A DNA stretch of 64,000 bases from Desulfosoma sp. (GTDB lineage Bacteria > Desulfobacterota > Syntrophobacteria > Syntrophobacterales > DSM-9756), in the NCBI GenBank assembly GCA_037481875.1, contig JBBFKY010000008.1, forward strand, positions 62,001-126,000, given 5' to 3'. Within the stretch, counting starts at the first letter, position 1, and every line of letters starts with the position of its first letter. Positions 39,351-48,013 of the stretch are shown one piece after another. The position numbers and the translations under genes were made by a program. The notes below the pieces were generated by a model that saw only the letters and a program-made list of their open reading frames with translations, was not told the DNA's origin and searched no databases.

Positions 39351-39619
39351 GCTTCCACCTCCTTCCCTTAAAATTCAGGGAGCAGCTTTTCGGGCGGCGC
39401 CTTCACGGCACCGCTGAAACCCGGTCAAAAGCGGAGGTCTTCGCCATGGAGCACGAGGGGAGAAAAACACTAAGGAGCCCAACTTCTGCAACCGAAAAGC
39501 GACTCAAGGGATTGAACACATTGGTAACTTAACCGAAACCCTCAGGGCCGTCAACCCTGCCTCATGTCCTCCTAAAAACCGTGCACCGTTTCAAAAAAGG
39601 CTTTTAACCCTTGCCAAGG

Positions 39620-41071
39620 CTATGATGGCTTGTCGTTGGCGTTTCGAAACTTTTCAGCCTCGATGCCGAAGCGACGCATGACCTGCTGCAAAGCCTGACG
39701 TTCCAGACCGCATTGTTTGGCCGCTTGTGTGACGTTTCCGCCTGTTCGAGCCAGAAGTTTTTCTAGATACCTCTTATGAAAACGGCGAAGTATTTCTTCC
39801 TTGGCCAGTTTATAGGGCAAATTTTCCAAGGACGCATCGTCAAACTCCGGGCACGACCTGCGTTCCGACAACAGCCCCACGTGTTCCGGACGTATTTCAT
39901 CGCCTGAAGCAAACAAAAGACCTCGCATGATCATGTTTTCCAGCTCGCGGACGTTTCCTTCCCACTCCCGACCCAGAAACAGCTCCATGAGCTCCGAAGA
40001 GATGGTTTTACGGGGTCGGCGAAGGGATTCGGCGTGTTTTTTCAAAAAGTAGTCGCACAACAAAGGAATATCTTCGCGGCGCTGACGAAGAGGCGGCATT
40101 TCAATGGGAACGACATTAAGGCGATAATAAAGGTCTTCACGAAAGGTACCTGCGCGGATCTTTTCTTGAAGGTTACGGTTGGTGGAAGCAATCACGCGCA
40201 CATCCACCTTGATCATCTTGGTGTCTCCGAGAGGCTTGATGGCCTTGTCCTGCAGCACTCGCAAGAGCTTGGTTTGAATGACAGGTGAAATGTCCCCGAT
40301 CTCATCCAGAAAAAGGGTTCCGCGGTGAGCTTCTTGAAAAAGACCGATCTTGTTTTGTGTCGCGTGAGTAAAGGCACCCTTTTTGTACCCGAAAAGCTCG
40401 CTTTCAAGAATGTTTTCCGGAACCGTAGGGCAGTTGACAGCCACAAAGGGCCCCTCACTGCGCTGGCTCAGGTTGTGAATCGCACGAGCCACCAAGTCTT
40501 TTCCCGTCCCGGACTCTCCCGTAATAAGGACCGTGAGATCCGACGGAGCCACCATTTGCACCGCATCAAAAACGCGGCGCATGGCCGGGCTGCGTCCCAC
40601 GATCTCTTGAAAGGCCACTTCGCCCTTATATCGCCTCTGCAATCGCATGTTTTCGCGAAGCAGTCGATGCCGTTCCAAAGCCTTTTGAAGCGTAAAAACC
40701 AAGGTCTCATGGTCAAAGGGTTTGGTTATAAAATCATAGGCTCCCTGGCGCATGGCCTGAACGGCCAGCTCCACGCACCCATGGGCCGTCATCATAATGG
40801 CCGTCACCCATGGATGCATCACGCGTAAGCGATCCAAAAACTCCAGACCATCCATGCCCGGCATTTTCATGTCCACGAGCACCACATCCACAGGCTCTTC
40901 CTGAAGCACCTCAAGCGCTGCCTCTCCCGAAGAGGCCGTCAAAACCTCACACTCCAGGTCCTTGACCAGACTACGCTTTAAAAGGCGTAAAAAATCAGGT
41001 TCGTCATCCACCACAAGGAGGCGGTCCTTGAGAATTTCAGGCCTGTCTTGGGGGCTCCCATCAGTTTTCAT
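39620..41071 (-). CDS. NtrC-family sigma-54-dependent response regulator
   Basis: 483 residues. The receiver domain has the phospho-acceptor D67 in VVLVDMKMPG and VVDDEPDF. The AAA+ domain has Walker A GESGTGKDLVARAIH and Walker B LFLDEIGD. The sigma-54 contact loop reads GAFTHA instead of the canonical GAFTGA. The C-terminal Fis-type helix-turn-helix is NVTQAAKQCGLERQALQQVM. The ATG at 41071 overlaps the histidine kinase stop by 11 bases; an in-frame extension to 41179 lies inside the kinase. It should activate sigma-54 promoters, and candidate targets lie at 50634-50650 and 51470-51485. Confidence 0.93.
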   Translation of the reverse strand: MKTDGSPQDRPEILKDRLLVVDDEPDFLRLLKRSLVKDLECEVLTASSGEAALEVLQEEPVDVVLVDMKMPGMDGLEFLDRLRVMHPWVTAIMMTAHGCVELAVQAMRQGAYDFITKPFDHETLVFTLQKALERHRLLRENMRLQRRYKGEVAFQEIVGRSPAMRRVFDAVQMVAPSDLTVLITGESGTGKDLVARAIHNLSQRSEGPFVAVNCPTVPENILESELFGYKKGAFTHATQNKIGLFQEAHRGTLFLDEIGDISPVIQTKLLRVLQDKAIKPLGDTKMIKVDVRVIASTNRNLQEKIRAGTFREDLYYRLNVVPIEMPPLRQRREDIPLLCDYFLKKHAESLRRPRKTISSELMELFLGREWEGNVRELENMIMRGLLFASGDEIRPEHVGLLSERRSCPEFDDASLENLPYKLAKEEILRRFHKRYLEKLLARTGGNVTQAAKQCGLERQALQQVMRRFGIEAEKFRNANDKPS

Positions 41072-42599
41072 GGCCCATGAACTCCTGTGTCTCTGCAGGA
41101 GCAGGAAGCACAACCGTGAACACAGAGCCCTTCCCAGGTTCACTGGCCACTTGAATCTCGCCCCCATGGTCCTTGACAATGCCGTAGCTTACAGAAAGGC
41201 CCAAACCTGTGCCCTCCCCCGTGCTTTTCGTGGTAAAAAAAGGGTCAAAGATGCGCGGTAAATGTTTTGGGTCGATTCCCATTCCCGTATCTGACACCAC
41301 GATGTGAACACTCGGCCCGTTTTCCACGAAAGCCGTGCGTATCTCTATGCGGCCTTCCTTGCCGATGGCTTGCTGAGCATTCATGATCAGATTCATGAGA
41401 ACCTGCCGCATTTTGTCTTTGTCTAACACGAGAACAGGCACCCTTGGATCGAAATAGGTTTCCACCTGGATCCGCTTCAGCTCCAGATTGTGTCGCACCA
41501 CACTCAGGACCTCCTGCACCAAGTCGTGAATCGAGGCAGGCTCCTTGCGACTATGAGCGCTTCGAGCAAAACTCAGCAAGTCTTCCACGATCGTCTTGCA
41601 TGTGCGCGTATGCTTTTCTATGGTTTTCAAGTCTTCATAACGTTCCGTGCCTTCAGGTTCCTCGCGAATCAAAAGCTGCGTATACCCCAGAATGATTCCC
41701 AAAGGATTATTGATTTCGTGGGCCACTCCGGCGGCAAGCTGCCCCAAGGAAGCCAATTTGTCTGCCTGCAAAAGCTGTTGCTGCATGATTTTGCGTTGCG
41801 TGATGTCTTTAACCACCAAATGGAAAACTTCCCTCTTTTCCTGAAGGTCACACTGGGAGGAGGCACTGATCAAAGCGCTGATCTCCCGCCCATCTTGACG
41901 CACCAGAGCCACTTCCTCGTCTGTAACATAAAAGGACCGCTGAAGATTCTCCCTAAGACGCTCCCAGTCCCGGGGTTGTTCGAAAAATTTCCCAAAGTCC
42001 AATTTTTTTGCAGCCGCCTCGACCATCACGTTGTTGCCATCGATCCCGAGCATCTCACAACCTGCGGGATTGATGTCCAACAGCGTTCCGTCTGCCGCCA
42101 CGACGGCGATCATATCTCGTGACGCCTCAAAAATGCGGCGAAACTTTTGCTCAGATCGTCCTAACTCCGCGGTGCGCTCGGAAACCAAATCCTCTAAGTG
42201 TTTATTCATCAATAGAAGCTTCTCATGGGCTTCCTTTAAGGCTTGACGATCGCGCAGGATCTGTTGATGGACTTTCCAAATTCTTTCGAAAAAGAGCGTC
42301 ACCGCTCCCACGACGCAAAAACTGATGGTGTTCAATGATCCACTGTAGGGCCTTAAAGACTCCCAAATATGCCGGTATCCCCCCAGCAGCAGCAATTGTT
42401 TGGCGATATGACCAATGCCTCGAGAAATGGCAAAAACAGCCAAAGCATGACAAACCATGAGCAGATACAGATACAGCACATTTTCTCGGTCACGAATATG
42501 CAGCGCATAAGACAGCCGCACACAGGCTATGGCGAAAAACACCATGCAGGCTGAACCCACCAAGTCAACAAAAAAAATAGGAAAAAAAGGTAGAGTCAT
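41061..42599 (-). CDS. membrane sensor histidine kinase with PAS domain
   Basis: 512 residues. N-terminal membrane helices (roughly 5-110) are followed by a short coiled coil, a PAS domain (FRRIFEASRDMIAVVAADGT), HisKA with the phospho-accepting histidine in GVAHEINNPLG, and HATPase_c (DTGMGIDPKHLPRIFDPFFTTK, GTGLGLSVSYGIVKDHGG). It is the kinase for the overlapping NtrC-type regulator. Its ATG overlaps the upstream membrane-protein stop by four bases. The signal is not evident; the hydrophobic N terminus could sense a membrane or redox state. Confidence 0.92.
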   Translation of the reverse strand: MTLPFFPIFFVDLVGSACMVFFAIACVRLSYALHIRDRENVLYLYLLMVCHALAVFAISRGIGHIAKQLLLLGGYRHIWESLRPYSGSLNTISFCVVGAVTLFFERIWKVHQQILRDRQALKEAHEKLLLMNKHLEDLVSERTAELGRSEQKFRRIFEASRDMIAVVAADGTLLDINPAGCEMLGIDGNNVMVEAAAKKLDFGKFFEQPRDWERLRENLQRSFYVTDEEVALVRQDGREISALISASSQCDLQEKREVFHLVVKDITQRKIMQQQLLQADKLASLGQLAAGVAHEINNPLGIILGYTQLLIREEPEGTERYEDLKTIEKHTRTCKTIVEDLLSFARSAHSRKEPASIHDLVQEVLSVVRHNLELKRIQVETYFDPRVPVLVLDKDKMRQVLMNLIMNAQQAIGKEGRIEIRTAFVENGPSVHIVVSDTGMGIDPKHLPRIFDPFFTTKSTGEGTGLGLSVSYGIVKDHGGEIQVASEPGKGSVFTVVLPAPAETQEFMGHEN

Positions 42600-43144
42600 A
42601 ACCCGGTATCATCCTGCGGCGAAAAACGATGAGGTGAACGTCTCATTTCTCTGAGTGCCAGATAGAGAAAAACAATAGCGGGAACACAGAGCAGGTGGTC
42701 CATTTTTCCTAGAAAGAAGATCCAGGCGAGCCATTCCCGCCCTGGATATGGTCGAAGATAGGCATGGAGTGTTCCTTCGGAAAACTTCATAAAAATATCA
42801 TCTTGATTTTCCAGGTGGTGCACCAAAATGGCATCCAGATTCCAAAGGGTAAAAAGCAGCGCCGAGTATTGAAGGTAACGCCACCCCTTGTAACGAATAA
42901 GCCTTCGGCCTCGAAGCCAGTACGCCAGAACCCCCATGGATAAGATAAAAAAGCCGTGGCCCATCTGATGACTGTACAGACCTTCGGGATCGGCATGAAT
43001 TTGAGTCGCCCAAAGTTCTCTTGGGAAAAGGACAACGGCCAAAAGGCAGATGGCAATCGAAACCATAGTCTCTGAAAAACCCTTGAAACTTGGAAAAGAA
43101 TACAGATCTCTAACAAATCCTCGAAAAACCTCGAAACACAGCAT
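42596..43144 (-). CDS. multi-pass membrane protein upstream of the sensor kinase
   Basis: 182 residues with about five hydrophobic segments (TMVSIAICLLAVVLFP, HGFFILSMGVLAYWL, LQYSALLFTLWNLDAILVHHL, LLCVPAIVFLYLALREM) and several histidines beside them (YSHQMGHGFF, LVHHLENQ, MDHLLC). It is translationally coupled to the kinase (ATGA overlap), so it likely takes part in signal sensing; histidine-rich helices suggest haem or metal contact, by inference. GGTGGCGGAAG precedes the ATG. No family recognised. Confidence 0.72.
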   Translation of the reverse strand: MLCFEVFRGFVRDLYSFPSFKGFSETMVSIAICLLAVVLFPRELWATQIHADPEGLYSHQMGHGFFILSMGVLAYWLRGRRLIRYKGWRYLQYSALLFTLWNLDAILVHHLENQDDIFMKFSEGTLHAYLRPYPGREWLAWIFFLGKMDHLLCVPAIVFLYLALREMRRSPHRFSPQDDTGL

Positions 43145-43434
43145 CTTCCGCCACCTGTTAAAATACGTGTCCGTGCGTAAAAAATGAGGTCAAGTCGTTA
43201 AAATCTCCGCGCATTTTTTCTCTGAAACGCTTTGGTATGCGCTTTGCCTTTAGCTTACAATGTTCAAAAGGTCAATCGGGGCGTGAAATCGTGAAGGCGC
43301 GACGGCGGAAAGGCGCAAAGGGGCGAAAGGGAAGATGTGATGGTAAGGTTGGAAGCACGAAGGGCCACCGCGCGCCGTGACCCTTCGTGTTTTAAAGGCA
43401 TTTTTGGAAAGGGCCTAAAGAAAGGATAGGGGGA
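43145..43434. other. non-coding gap carrying a short ATCGTGAA-type element
   Basis: 290 bases upstream of the two-component operon. At about 43283-43297 the sequence GTGAAATCGTGAAGG matches the 7-8-mer repeat unit around rpe. No gene is seen, and no confident promoter could be placed. Confidence 0.5.
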
Positions 43435-44193
43435 TCAGCGCTGTTTTTGGCGCAGCGCCAATTTGACGCGATCGGCGAGCATCTTGGCGCAGGTGGGACA
43501 GTATCGGTGATGCTCCTTCACATCCGGATGCGGATGCACATGGTGCTCGGCATATTCCACGAATTTTCGTGTGGCAAAAGGACGTCCGCAGGCTTGACAC
43601 CGCTCCATGGCATGAATGCCGATGACCTCATTGCGTATGGAAACGGTTCGAATCCCTTCGCTGTCCTGGACGCAAATGGCGCCGGTAGGACACAGGTTGG
43701 CGCAGGTGCCACACCCAATACACGCCCCTTCCACCGGAACCACAAAATTCACGCCGTCCCGTTTTTCCATGCGCAAAGCTTCGGCCCGGATAATTTCCTT
43801 ACAGACCCGAATACATAAACGGCAGCGCACGCACCCGTCGGGAGGAGGTCCCAGATCCACGCCGTATTGCTGAGCCAAGTCCCGAATTCTTGTGCTTTGA
43901 GGCGCCATCTGCAAAAGGCTTCGAAAAGCCTTCGTACGTGCCGCCTGAACCACTTCTCCTTCCGTTCGAACCTGTAACCCTTCCTTGACCGGCATGATGC
44001 AGGACAACATGGCAACGGGACGCCCTGATTTGCCGGACACCTCGACCGCACACAGGCGACAACTACCCGAAGGTTTCAAAGCAGGGTGGTAACAAAGGGT
44101 GGGCACAGAAATGCCATGCCGACGCATCACCTGCAAAACATTCTGCCCCTCTTCCGCTTCGTAATCCTTTCCATCAATGGTAATCATGACCAT
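43435..44193 (-). CDS. NuoG/HydA-type 2Fe-2S and 4Fe-4S electron-transfer subunit
   Basis: 252 residues. The N-terminal [2Fe-2S] site uses C34, C45, C48 and C65. Two [4Fe-4S] motifs follow, CVRCRLCIRVC and CIGCGTCANLCP. The C-terminal part has CQACGRPF and YCPTCAK, zinc-ribbon-like. The His/Cys cluster expected between the 2Fe-2S and 4Fe-4S parts of NuoG is absent, so this is a shortened version. AAAGG seven bases before the ATG at 44193 supports the start. It is the last gene of the group that encodes a molybdopterin oxidoreductase and a GltD-like flavoprotein, and probably wires them together. Confidence 0.87.
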   Translation of the reverse strand: MVMITIDGKDYEAEEGQNVLQVMRRHGISVPTLCYHPALKPSGSCRLCAVEVSGKSGRPVAMLSCIMPVKEGLQVRTEGEVVQAARTKAFRSLLQMAPQSTRIRDLAQQYGVDLGPPPDGCVRCRLCIRVCKEIIRAEALRMEKRDGVNFVVPVEGACIGCGTCANLCPTGAICVQDSEGIRTVSIRNEVIGIHAMERCQACGRPFATRKFVEYAEHHVHPHPDVKEHHRYCPTCAKMLADRVKLALRQKQR

Positions 44194-44209
44194 CGAAGGC
44201 ACCTTTCTT

Positions 44210-44698
44210 TCAGTCGTGCTGCGCATCTTCAAGACGGTTGATGTAGTCCTGCAAGTAGGTGAGTTCCGCCTGAAGGGATCCCACGTATTGATGAATGATG
44301 TCTCGAATGGACAAAACGCCGACGATTCGACCTTCGAAAACCACGGGCATGTGTCGAATATCCGCCTGCACCATGGCTGACATGACGGTGTAAAGGTCAT
44401 CATCCGGGCGGGCGACGATCAGTTTTTCTGTCATACCGTCTTTAATGCCGATGGCCGTAAAAGGTTTTTCGCGAAACTTCACATGGACTTTAAGAACATC
44501 CCTTTCCGTGAAAATACCCACGGGACGTTCTCGATCCATGACGATCAGGGCGCTGATACGACGCGAGGTCATCTCGTCGATGGCCCTTTCCACCGTTTCC
44601 CCGACATCGATCGTGTAGACTTCAAATCCCTTGCCGGCTAACAGGTCCTGCACTTTCACAGAAAACTCCACCGTTTCCTTTTGAAAAAGGCCTCTCAT
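44210..44698 (-). CDS. CBS-domain-pair protein
   Basis: 162 residues made of two CBS domains (GETVERAIDEMTSRRISALIVMD and PDDDLYTVMSAMVQADIRHMPVV), ending in a short coiled tail. Such modules bind adenine nucleotides such as AMP, ATP or NAD and regulate partner proteins. It lies 16 bases upstream of the NuoG-like gene and downstream of a small conserved gene, so it may report energy charge to this redox complex. No strong ribosome site precedes the ATG. Confidence 0.87.
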   Translation of the reverse strand: MRGLFQKETVEFSVKVQDLLAGKGFEVYTIDVGETVERAIDEMTSRRISALIVMDRERPVGIFTERDVLKVHVKFREKPFTAIGIKDGMTEKLIVARPDDDLYTVMSAMVQADIRHMPVVFEGRIVGVLSIRDIIHQYVGSLQAELTYLQDYINRLEDAQHD

Positions 44699-44722
44699 GG
44701 CCGGCCTTCGGGCCCAACCTTT

Positions 44723-44935
44723 TCACTCGTCAAGAACACGAAGGCAATCCTGAGGAAACCGGTGGGTGCCCTTGTCATCCAAGCTCACTTCCACCAGAGC
44801 CGTGGGATCGTTCTTGCTCGTGTCCGGATCCGTGATCACACCACGGGCGCCTACATACTGGTCCATGTACGGTTCCCAACTTTCGTCCTCGGACTTTCTG
44901 TATATCTCTACCCTTTGTCCTCGACGAAACGTCAT
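44723..44935 (-). CDS. small conserved protein of unknown function
   Basis: 70 residues, rich in charged residues, with the look of a small beta-barrel: RRGQRVEIYRKSEDESWEPY, QYVGARGVITDPDTSKND and VEVSLDDKGTHRFPQDCL. AAAGGAGGTGCTTT gives a very strong ribosome site. It sits between the GltD-like and CBS genes on the same strand. An SH3-like fold is a guess from the strand pattern. It is too well placed and too well signalled to be noise. Confidence 0.72.
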   Translation of the reverse strand: MTFRRGQRVEIYRKSEDESWEPYMDQYVGARGVITDPDTSKNDPTALVEVSLDDKGTHRFPQDCLRVLDE

Positions 44936-45026
44936 AAAGCACCTCCTTTTGTCTGCGGTTGCTGCCGTTGTCGAAAAAATCCAAAAGGCTTGATAGGACA
45001 GCCGAGCCGCAATCTTTTTGTGTCTT

Positions 45027-47189
45027 TCAAGCGCCCGGAGGTGTTATTTCCGCATGGCTGCTGGCAGCCTTTTTGCGGGCACATTCCAGGCACCATCGGT
45101 GCCCTCGAACAACAGACGCTAAATGGTTCATGCGCTTCATGATGAAGTCATGATACCTTTCCGGCCCCAAAACATTTCCGCATTCTTCACAATATTCCAG
45201 TTTGAGCTGGTTGAGAACCGTGCCGCAAATAGAAAGAACGCGTGTACCGTCCTTATCCTCAATCTGCATGGCGTCATTCGGGCAATGGGTAGCGCAAGCG
45301 CCACACGCGATGCACTTTTCCGCCGTCACTCGAAAATCCGTCCCCGTCGGCTGCTCCAAGTCCACATACCCTAGTTTCAGGGCGTCGATTTTCATCTTAT
45401 CCCGGCAGATCTCCACGCACAGCCCGCATCGTCGACAGACGTCACAACGCAAGCACCGTAAAGCTTCGTCTCTTGCCTCCTGTTCCGAAAGCCCGAGCTC
45501 CACCTGCTGAAACGTGATGCGCCGGCGGTCCGTATTCAGTTCAGCCATTCTTGGTCGTTCCAGACGCATCTTTTTGGATGCAGAAACCTTTAGGAAAGGC
45601 AAGCGGCGACGACGTACAGGCACCGGGGGCATCTTTGGTTGAGGAAGCCCTTGAAGGTAACGATCGATGGCATCAGCGGCCACCTTACCCATCCCGATGG
45701 CTTCGATGACCGTCGCCGGTCCCGTGACCACGTCTCCCGCGGCAAAAACACCTTCCTCAGTGGTTTCCATGGTGGCCGTGTTCGTCTTGATCGTGCCACG
45801 TTTCGACCAGGCCAGACGATCCAGGCGATCCAAACCTTCGGGATTGATCACTTGACCGATGGCGGCAATGACACAATCCACATCCAGTTCATGATCACTT
45901 CCTTCCACCGGAACCGGTCGCCTTCGTCCGCTGGGGTCCGGTTCCCCCAGTTCGGCACGCAGACAACGCAACGCCGTCACCCGCCCATCCTTGCCCTTGA
46001 TTTCCACCGGAATGGTAAGAAACTGAAACTGAACCCCTTCCTCTTCCGCCTGCCGCACTTCTACTTCATGGGCCGGCATTTCGGAACGCGTCCTTCGATA
46101 AAGCAAGGTGACGGACTCACAACCCAATCGAATGCAGGTTCGAGCCGCATCAATGGCCACATTGCCGCCCCCAATCACGGCCACCTTTTTCCCCGGCGCA
46201 TGCCGCTCGCCTAAGGCCACTTGGCGCAAAAAGTCCACGGCGCTGATAACTTGAGGGTAATCGTCTTCCCCGGAAATCATAAGCTTGTAGGAACTGTGAG
46301 CCCCGATGGCGATGAGAAAAGCTTCATAACCTTCCGCTCGTAATTGTTCGATGGTGACATCTTTGCCAAGGCGAGTGTTCAGCCGAATTTCCACGCCCAA
46401 ATCCTCGATCATCGCCACTTCCCGATCAATCACCTCTCGAGGCAAGCGGAACCGAGGAATTCCAACCATCATCATGCCCCCGGCCACAGGCAAAGCCTCA
46501 ATGACCGTGACATGATAGCCTTTGAGGCGCAAGAAATAAGCAGCCGTCAGACCCGCCGGACCGGCTCCCACCACACAAACTTTTCGGCCGTTCAACGGAG
46601 GGGCTGGCGGATTTACGTACTCCATACGAGACATGGCCCGTTCGGCCGCGTAACCCTTCAGATCCCTGATGGCAATGGGCTTGTCCACGCGACCTCGCAC
46701 ACACATGAATTCACAGGGATGCGTGCACACCAAGCCGCACACCCAGGGAAAAGGATTATCCTCGCGAATGATACTGATGGCCTCCGCTTCCCGGCCCATG
46801 CCAATGAGGGTCACATAGCTTGGAACGTCCAATCCGGCAGGACACGCCATTTGGCAAGGAGCAGGAGCCAATTTCACGCAGTCGCCCGTGGCGCAATTGT
46901 GCGTCTCGATATGGCTGACGAAAACTTCTTCGTATTCCGCCAAAGTCTTCAACAGGAACGTGCCGGCTTCCACGGTCTTGGCATCGGGCCCTTTGGATGC
47001 AAGGGCTTCGCCCAAAGATCGTAAAGCACTCACATGCTCATGCCCGCCTCGCCCCCAAGCTATGTCTTCCAAAAGAAGAAAAATTTCCTCCGCCACGTGA
47101 CGAAACCGCGGCGTGGTAATGGCCTCCGTGGCAAGAATTTCTTGAAAATGCCGACGGCACTCACTGACCGGACATGCTGAAAGCGTCAT
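45027..47189 (-). CDS. GltD-like NAD(P)H-binding FAD/4Fe-4S oxidoreductase
   Basis: 720 residues. The first 105 residues are helical and unassigned. Then comes an Fer4_20-type Fe-S domain (CQMACPAGLDVPSYV, VCGLVCTHPCEFMC), the FAD motif VCVVGAGPAGLTAAYFL, and the NAD(P) motif VAVIGGGNVAIDAARTC. A second C-terminal ferredoxin domain has CDVCRRCGLCVEIC and CIACGACATHCP, with a terminal CEECG ... CLEC pair. This is the flavin subunit that exchanges electrons between NAD(P)H and Fe-S partners, as in NfnB and GltD. It lies downstream of a molybdopterin oxidoreductase and its ferredoxin and likely supplies or receives their electrons. Confidence 0.9.
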   Translation of the reverse strand: MTLSACPVSECRRHFQEILATEAITTPRFRHVAEEIFLLLEDIAWGRGGHEHVSALRSLGEALASKGPDAKTVEAGTFLLKTLAEYEEVFVSHIETHNCATGDCVKLAPAPCQMACPAGLDVPSYVTLIGMGREAEAISIIREDNPFPWVCGLVCTHPCEFMCVRGRVDKPIAIRDLKGYAAERAMSRMEYVNPPAPPLNGRKVCVVGAGPAGLTAAYFLRLKGYHVTVIEALPVAGGMMMVGIPRFRLPREVIDREVAMIEDLGVEIRLNTRLGKDVTIEQLRAEGYEAFLIAIGAHSSYKLMISGEDDYPQVISAVDFLRQVALGERHAPGKKVAVIGGGNVAIDAARTCIRLGCESVTLLYRRTRSEMPAHEVEVRQAEEEGVQFQFLTIPVEIKGKDGRVTALRCLRAELGEPDPSGRRRPVPVEGSDHELDVDCVIAAIGQVINPEGLDRLDRLAWSKRGTIKTNTATMETTEEGVFAAGDVVTGPATVIEAIGMGKVAADAIDRYLQGLPQPKMPPVPVRRRRLPFLKVSASKKMRLERPRMAELNTDRRRITFQQVELGLSEQEARDEALRCLRCDVCRRCGLCVEICRDKMKIDALKLGYVDLEQPTGTDFRVTAEKCIACGACATHCPNDAMQIEDKDGTRVLSICGTVLNQLKLEYCEECGNVLGPERYHDFIMKRMNHLASVVRGHRWCLECARKKAASSHAEITPPGA

Positions 47190-47479
47190 ACGTTATGACC
47201 TCGGAGTCGTGAAATCATGCATAGATCTTCACTAAAAAGCGGCCTTGGTAGCCGGGTGTGTCCATCTTGCGCCCCACCAAGATCCCTCTTGAAGGCTTTA
47301 TGGGAACTCGTAATGCCACGACATTTCTACCATTTTTCAAAGGATGGGCAAGGCGGCGCCTCGCCCCTACAAGTCTAAAGACTGCGTTTTTTTAAGAAAC
47401 ATAAGCTTTCGGCCCGCTCATTGTGCGAGCGGGCAGACCCGCGCTTTCGGGAAAAATCCGTTCGTTCTCGAGAAAGCTT
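47190..47479. other. non-coding gap with a hairpin and two repeat elements
   Basis: 290 bases between the ferredoxin gene and the GltD-like gene. It holds an ATCGTGAA-type element (47205-47218), a palindrome GGGCAAGGCGGCGCCTCGCCCC of the dispersed family (about 47346-47367), and the hairpin GCCCGCTC/GAGCGGGC (47412-47419 with 47427-47434). The hairpin has no T run. The gap may allow partly separate transcription of the two halves of the gene group. Confidence 0.55.
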
Positions 47480-47983
47480 TTAGTCCAGAGGCGAAAGAGC
47501 CTTGGCGTGGCGTTCCCTTCGAATTTCACGAATCTCTTCGGGTTTTCCAAAATGCAGGCAATGTGTTGTGCACACCGTCACGCAGGCAGGCTTTAGGCCT
47601 TGATCCACGCGATCCTTGCAATAGTCGCACTTGACCACCTTGCCTGTTTCCGCATGCCACTGAGGGGCTCCCCACGGACACGCGGACATGCAAGTCTTGC
47701 ACCCTACACAAAGCTCTTCATCGACAAAGACAATGCCGTCCTTGGCCCGCTTTTGCATGGCTCCCGTGGGACAAGCCGCCACACACCAAGGGTTTTCACA
47801 ATGAAAACAGGGCATGAAAATGTAGGAAGCCCTCGGCAAGGCTCCCACGAACTTAGGGCCGACTTCCACCACTTGGCACACTTTCGGGCCCGCGGGCAAT
47901 CCCTTGTTGGCCTTGCACTGGACTTCGCAGGTATGACATCCGATACACTTTTTTATGTCCTGAAAGAGATAATACTGGCTCAT
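47480..47983 (-). CDS. four-cluster 4Fe-4S ferredoxin, molybdopterin oxidoreductase beta subunit
   Basis: 167 residues with four motifs: CIGCHTCEVQC, CFHCENPWCVAACP, CVGCKTCMSACP and CDYC ... CVTVC. This is the DmsB/PhsB/HycB layout. GGAGG eight bases before the ATG at 47983 decides the start; another ATG at 47989 is too close to it. It lies 30 bases after the catalytic subunit. There is no membrane subunit, so the pair is probably soluble and hands electrons to the GltD-like flavoprotein. Confidence 0.9.
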   Translation of the reverse strand: MSQYYLFQDIKKCIGCHTCEVQCKANKGLPAGPKVCQVVEVGPKFVGALPRASYIFMPCFHCENPWCVAACPTGAMQKRAKDGIVFVDEELCVGCKTCMSACPWGAPQWHAETGKVVKCDYCKDRVDQGLKPACVTVCTTHCLHFGKPEEIREIRRERHAKALSPLD

Positions 47984-48013
47984 GAGCATATCCTCCGGGT
48001 TCCTTCCATCTTC

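Noticed and set aside
43640-43670. GGTTCGAATCC-like string resembling a tRNA T-arm
   Set aside because: It lies inside the NuoG-like coding region and there is no tRNA cloverleaf or acceptor stem around it.
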